Positions 42,251-44,452 of a stretch of DNA of 44,452 bases are shown here, piece by piece (positions within the stretch are counted from its first letter, which is position 1; each line of letters begins with the position of its first letter). Location of the stretch: contig NZ_BMFG01000014.1 in NCBI RefSeq assembly GCF_014638005.1, forward strand, positions 1 through 44,452, written 5' to 3'. A program made the translations under genes and the position numbers. Under the pieces are notes generated by a model, which saw only the letters and a list, made by a program, of their open reading frames with translations, ran no database searches and was not told where the DNA came from. Source of the stretch: Flavobacterium orientale. Lineage in GTDB: Bacteria > Bacteroidota > Bacteroidia > Flavobacteriales > Flavobacteriaceae.

Positions 42251-42552
42251 TTTTTATCGATTTTATGTGCAGTTTAACGATTTTTGGCTTTTCTTTAATA
42301 AAATATTATGAATTTAGTACTCGTTAATGTAGAAAAAATTCAATTTCCAAAGATATATTATTGAAATTTAAATTTGTTTAATAATTTGTTTACCAAGAAT
42401 TATTGAGCATCTGAAAGTGTATTAAACCAATCTTAATCGTGTAATTTTTAAAAAAAACTGTGCATTTGAAAAAGTAATTATTCTCTACGTCCCTAAACCC
42501 TATCTGCTCTAATTTTCCCATTAATGTATGGTGTTAACTTAACACTATACTC
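42251..42552 (+). promoter_or_regulatory. Leader of the second surface-protein gene with start-site palindrome
   Basis: Apart from the preceding terminator, the 351-bp gap (42202-42552) has no gene. Near its end a 25-bp palindrome (42526-42550) with the perfect core GTGTTAACTTAACAC (42531-42545) ends 2 bp before the ATG at 42553. In mRNA this hairpin would cover the ribosome landing site. In DNA it could be an operator. The phrase CTAAACCCTAT (42493-42503) recurs in the first surface gene leader. Confidence 0.55.
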
Positions 42553-44452
42553 ATGAAAAAAACTATTTTTTTTAATCCGAGTTATCTGCTTTCTTACAGT
42601 TGTTGTAGGAAGTCAAGTGAAAAAAGTAATAAGATTCAATATGTAATTGAGTCGAGTAAAAAATCGTTTGTATTAATTTTAAGCTTTTTTTTAATACTTG
42701 TCACAAGTAGTATAACCGCACAAAATCCGGGTGCGAGTCTTAGTCAAGGAGAAAATGGTCCGTTGAATAACGTACTCAATCCGATGGCATGGCGAAACGG
42801 AAATTTAAATGCGCAACAATCGCATTATATTGAAGGTCATTCAATACCTTACAGACTTGTTATGACAGGTTTGCCGGTTGGCCAAGAAGTAGAAATTACT
42901 TTAGGCTATGACTTTGTAAATGGTAGTAAATATGCGTTAGACTTCATTACGCATTACCAACAATTAGAACCGCATACTTTTCAGAGTCACAATGGCGACG
43001 AAGTGGTTAATCCATTATTGCCTGGTGCATTAGCACCGCCTTCCAGTACTTTGCCTGTTACAATGCCGGCTTATTTAAGTCCTGCAAATGATGGCATTTT
43101 GGGTGTTGCAAATGCTAGAAACGAATTTTTAGCACTTCAAGCCGCAAACAAAACGTTCATTTCTATTTGGGGCGGAAGTTTCAACCAAGCTTATGGTGTA
43201 ACTTATCAATATTTTGAAGGGAATAGCTTGGTCACAGCAGCTGACGTTTTGAGCTTAACCGGAAATGACAAAAAAGTTCAGTTTACTTTTAAATTTACAC
43301 CTACCCAGTCTACAGCTACTCTAGCGTGGGGTGGGCATATTGCTTTAAGACAAAATTGGGGAATTGATCCAATTCTTTCTGCAGGGGGTATAAATGGTTC
43401 TCCTTATCACATGAGAACAATCAATTGGAATATTGGTAATCTGGGAAATCAAGACAGATCATTGCAAATTGCATTATCTGCACCAATTTGTCCGGGAGAT
43501 TTTCCAACACCGGTTTCTTTATGTACTAACCAAGCCAATCAACCTATTCCATGTCCGGAATCAGTTTGTGCTGGTTCAATCAATTATTTTGGTGTTCCAA
43601 ATGGTTCAGGTGCTACTAGTTTTTCTTGGAAAATTGAGCCTGGAACAACCGGTGCAACAATTTCTGGATCTTCAACATCACAAAATGTTGGGGTAGTAGC
43701 CACTTCAGCGGGTACCTATACGATTCACTTAACAATGACAAATAATTCTGGTATCGTTACCCAATGTTCACAAACCATTAAGGTGACGCAATCAGAATGT
43801 GCAATTAAAGGAGATTTAGCCGTTTGTCCTGGTTCTCAAGGAAATATTTACAGTGCTCCTAGTGGAAACGGATATCAATATAGTTGGTCTATCGTAGGGA
43901 ACGGAACAATAGTTGGGCCTTCCAATCAACAACAAGTTTCAGTAAATGCTGGGCTATCTTGTGGAACTTCATATACAGTGAAACTAACGGTAACAACGCC
44001 GGAAGGTTGTGTGTCAAATTGTTCTTATCAAGTAACAATTGTGGATAAAGAAGATCCGGTAGTAGTTTCAGGACCAACTGATTTAATTTTAGAATGTGGT
44101 ATGCCTATTCCACCTCCGGGTGAAATTGTGGCTACTGACAATTGTGGGACTGTTTTTGTTCAATTTTTAGGTGATTTCGAATATCCGGGTGACTGTCCGG
44201 GTGTTTATCTTTTACAAAGAACTTGGAAAATATCTGACCGTTGTACAAATCATGTGTACCACAAACAAGTGATTACATTTCAAGATACTACAGCACCTGC
44301 AATTTCAGGAGTTGGAGCAGCTTATACAGTAGAATGTCCAACAGCAGCAGTATTCAGCACACCAAGTGCTTCTGATGCATGTGACAGCCAAGTTAGCTTA
44401 ACATATGTGGATAGCTCAGACTTAGATGAGTGTGGTTTAGGAACTGTAACTA
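42553..44452 (+). CDS. Second large surface protein, 3' end outside the window
   Basis: 633 codons are open to the window edge without stop, so the gene is partial at its 3' end. The N-terminus is a long signal peptide (MKKTIFFNPSYLLSYSCC, then hydrophobic VLILSFFLILVTSSITAQ). A domain of about 300 residues (AWRNGNLNAQQSHYIEGHSI) follows, then Ig/PKD-like units (GTYTIHLTMTN) and HYR-like units (DKEDPVVVSGPTDLILECG). This composition is typical of very large T9SS-exported surface proteins of flavobacteria, though the sorting domain is not in view. It is a likely partner or paralogue of the protein at 35280. Confidence 0.85.
   Translation, partial: MKKTIFFNPSYLLSYSCCRKSSEKSNKIQYVIESSKKSFVLILSFFLILVTSSITAQNPGASLSQGENGPLNNVLNPMAWRNGNLNAQQSHYIEGHSIPYRLVMTGLPVGQEVEITLGYDFVNGSKYALDFITHYQQLEPHTFQSHNGDEVVNPLLPGALAPPSSTLPVTMPAYLSPANDGILGVANARNEFLALQAANKTFISIWGGSFNQAYGVTYQYFEGNSLVTAADVLSLTGNDKKVQFTFKFTPTQSTATLAWGGHIALRQNWGIDPILSAGGINGSPYHMRTINWNIGNLGNQDRSLQIALSAPICPGDFPTPVSLCTNQANQPIPCPESVCAGSINYFGVPNGSGATSFSWKIEPGTTGATISGSSTSQNVGVVATSAGTYTIHLTMTNNSGIVTQCSQTIKVTQSECAIKGDLAVCPGSQGNIYSAPSGNGYQYSWSIVGNGTIVGPSNQQQVSVNAGLSCGTSYTVKLTVTTPEGCVSNCSYQVTIVDKEDPVVVSGPTDLILECGMPIPPPGEIVATDNCGTVFVQFLGDFEYPGDCPGVYLLQRTWKISDRCTNHVYHKQVITFQDTTAPAISGVGAAYTVECPTAAVFSTPSASDACDSQVSLTYVDSSDLDECGLGTVT

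Noticed and set aside
43433..43696. 87-codon frame inside the second surface gene
   Set aside because: It is out of frame with the continuous 633-codon frame, which has clear domain content.

Overview
The window looks like a chromosomal segment of a Flavobacteriaceae member, probably Flavobacterium or a close relative. The evidence is its A+T-rich sequence, repeated promoters of the Bacteroidetes type (TAnnTTTG -7 boxes), typical families of this group (DUF3810, DUF4197, DUF1543, DUF4268, DUF6265, fused IcmF-type mutase) and a surface protein with a type IX secretion (T9SS) sorting domain. No phage, plasmid, insertion sequence or CRISPR array was seen.

Layout. 1-340: 5S rRNA (the end of an rRNA operon), its terminator, and a conserved-looking structured element. 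344-7149: housekeeping and envelope genes (cyclophilin lipoprotein, CoA pyrophosphatase, acyltransferase, ECF sigma factor with a membrane partner, type II NADH dehydrogenase, DUF3810 metallopeptidase-like protein). 7286-13727: a small Fe-S protein, a frameshifted four-helix-bundle sensor-like gene, PepD dipeptidase, small exported proteins, a methyltransferase and release factor 1. 13780-22305: a minus-strand stress island. It holds a seven-gene operon of small envelope proteins (lipoproteins, OmpA-like barrel, Lmo0937 family, YtxH, holin-like), an AraC-response regulator-histidine kinase-YihY operon, an AI-2E family transporter and CsbD. 22462-27731: PyrF, DUF2490, MORN-repeat and BtuF-like proteins, an alpha/beta hydrolase and a DUF4197 lipoprotein. 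28115-33021: a 1144-residue IcmF-type mutase and a second hydrolase, separated by 0.6 kb of repeat-rich DNA that carries a 64-bp exact copy of the hydrolase 3' end. 33148-34979: a DUF457 membrane protein, an NTF2-like exported protein and a tiny basic protein. 35280-44452: cell-surface region with a 1904-residue T9SS protein containing 14 near-identical 83-residue PKD-like repeats, a DUF1543 protein, a small lipoprotein and the first 633 codons of a second large surface protein that runs off the window.

How genes work together. The stress island is the strongest candidate for a linked system. CsbD, YtxH and Lmo0937 families are general-stress proteins in Firmicutes; here they sit beside a two-component/AraC circuit and several membrane proteins. 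The two giant genes at the right end both encode very long signal peptides and have structured leaders, suggesting a locus for gliding/adhesion-type surface proteins.

The most unusual non-coding signal is a set of degenerate 7- or 8-nt tandem arrays scattered through unrelated intergenic regions. Two 40-bp arrays of the same consensus sit just upstream of the ndh and pepD start codons, each after a -7 promoter box. Three genes of about 50 codons (Lmo0937-type at 15496, basic protein at 34827, acidic-tailed protein at 25770) and the truncated right-hand gene were identified by direct translation.
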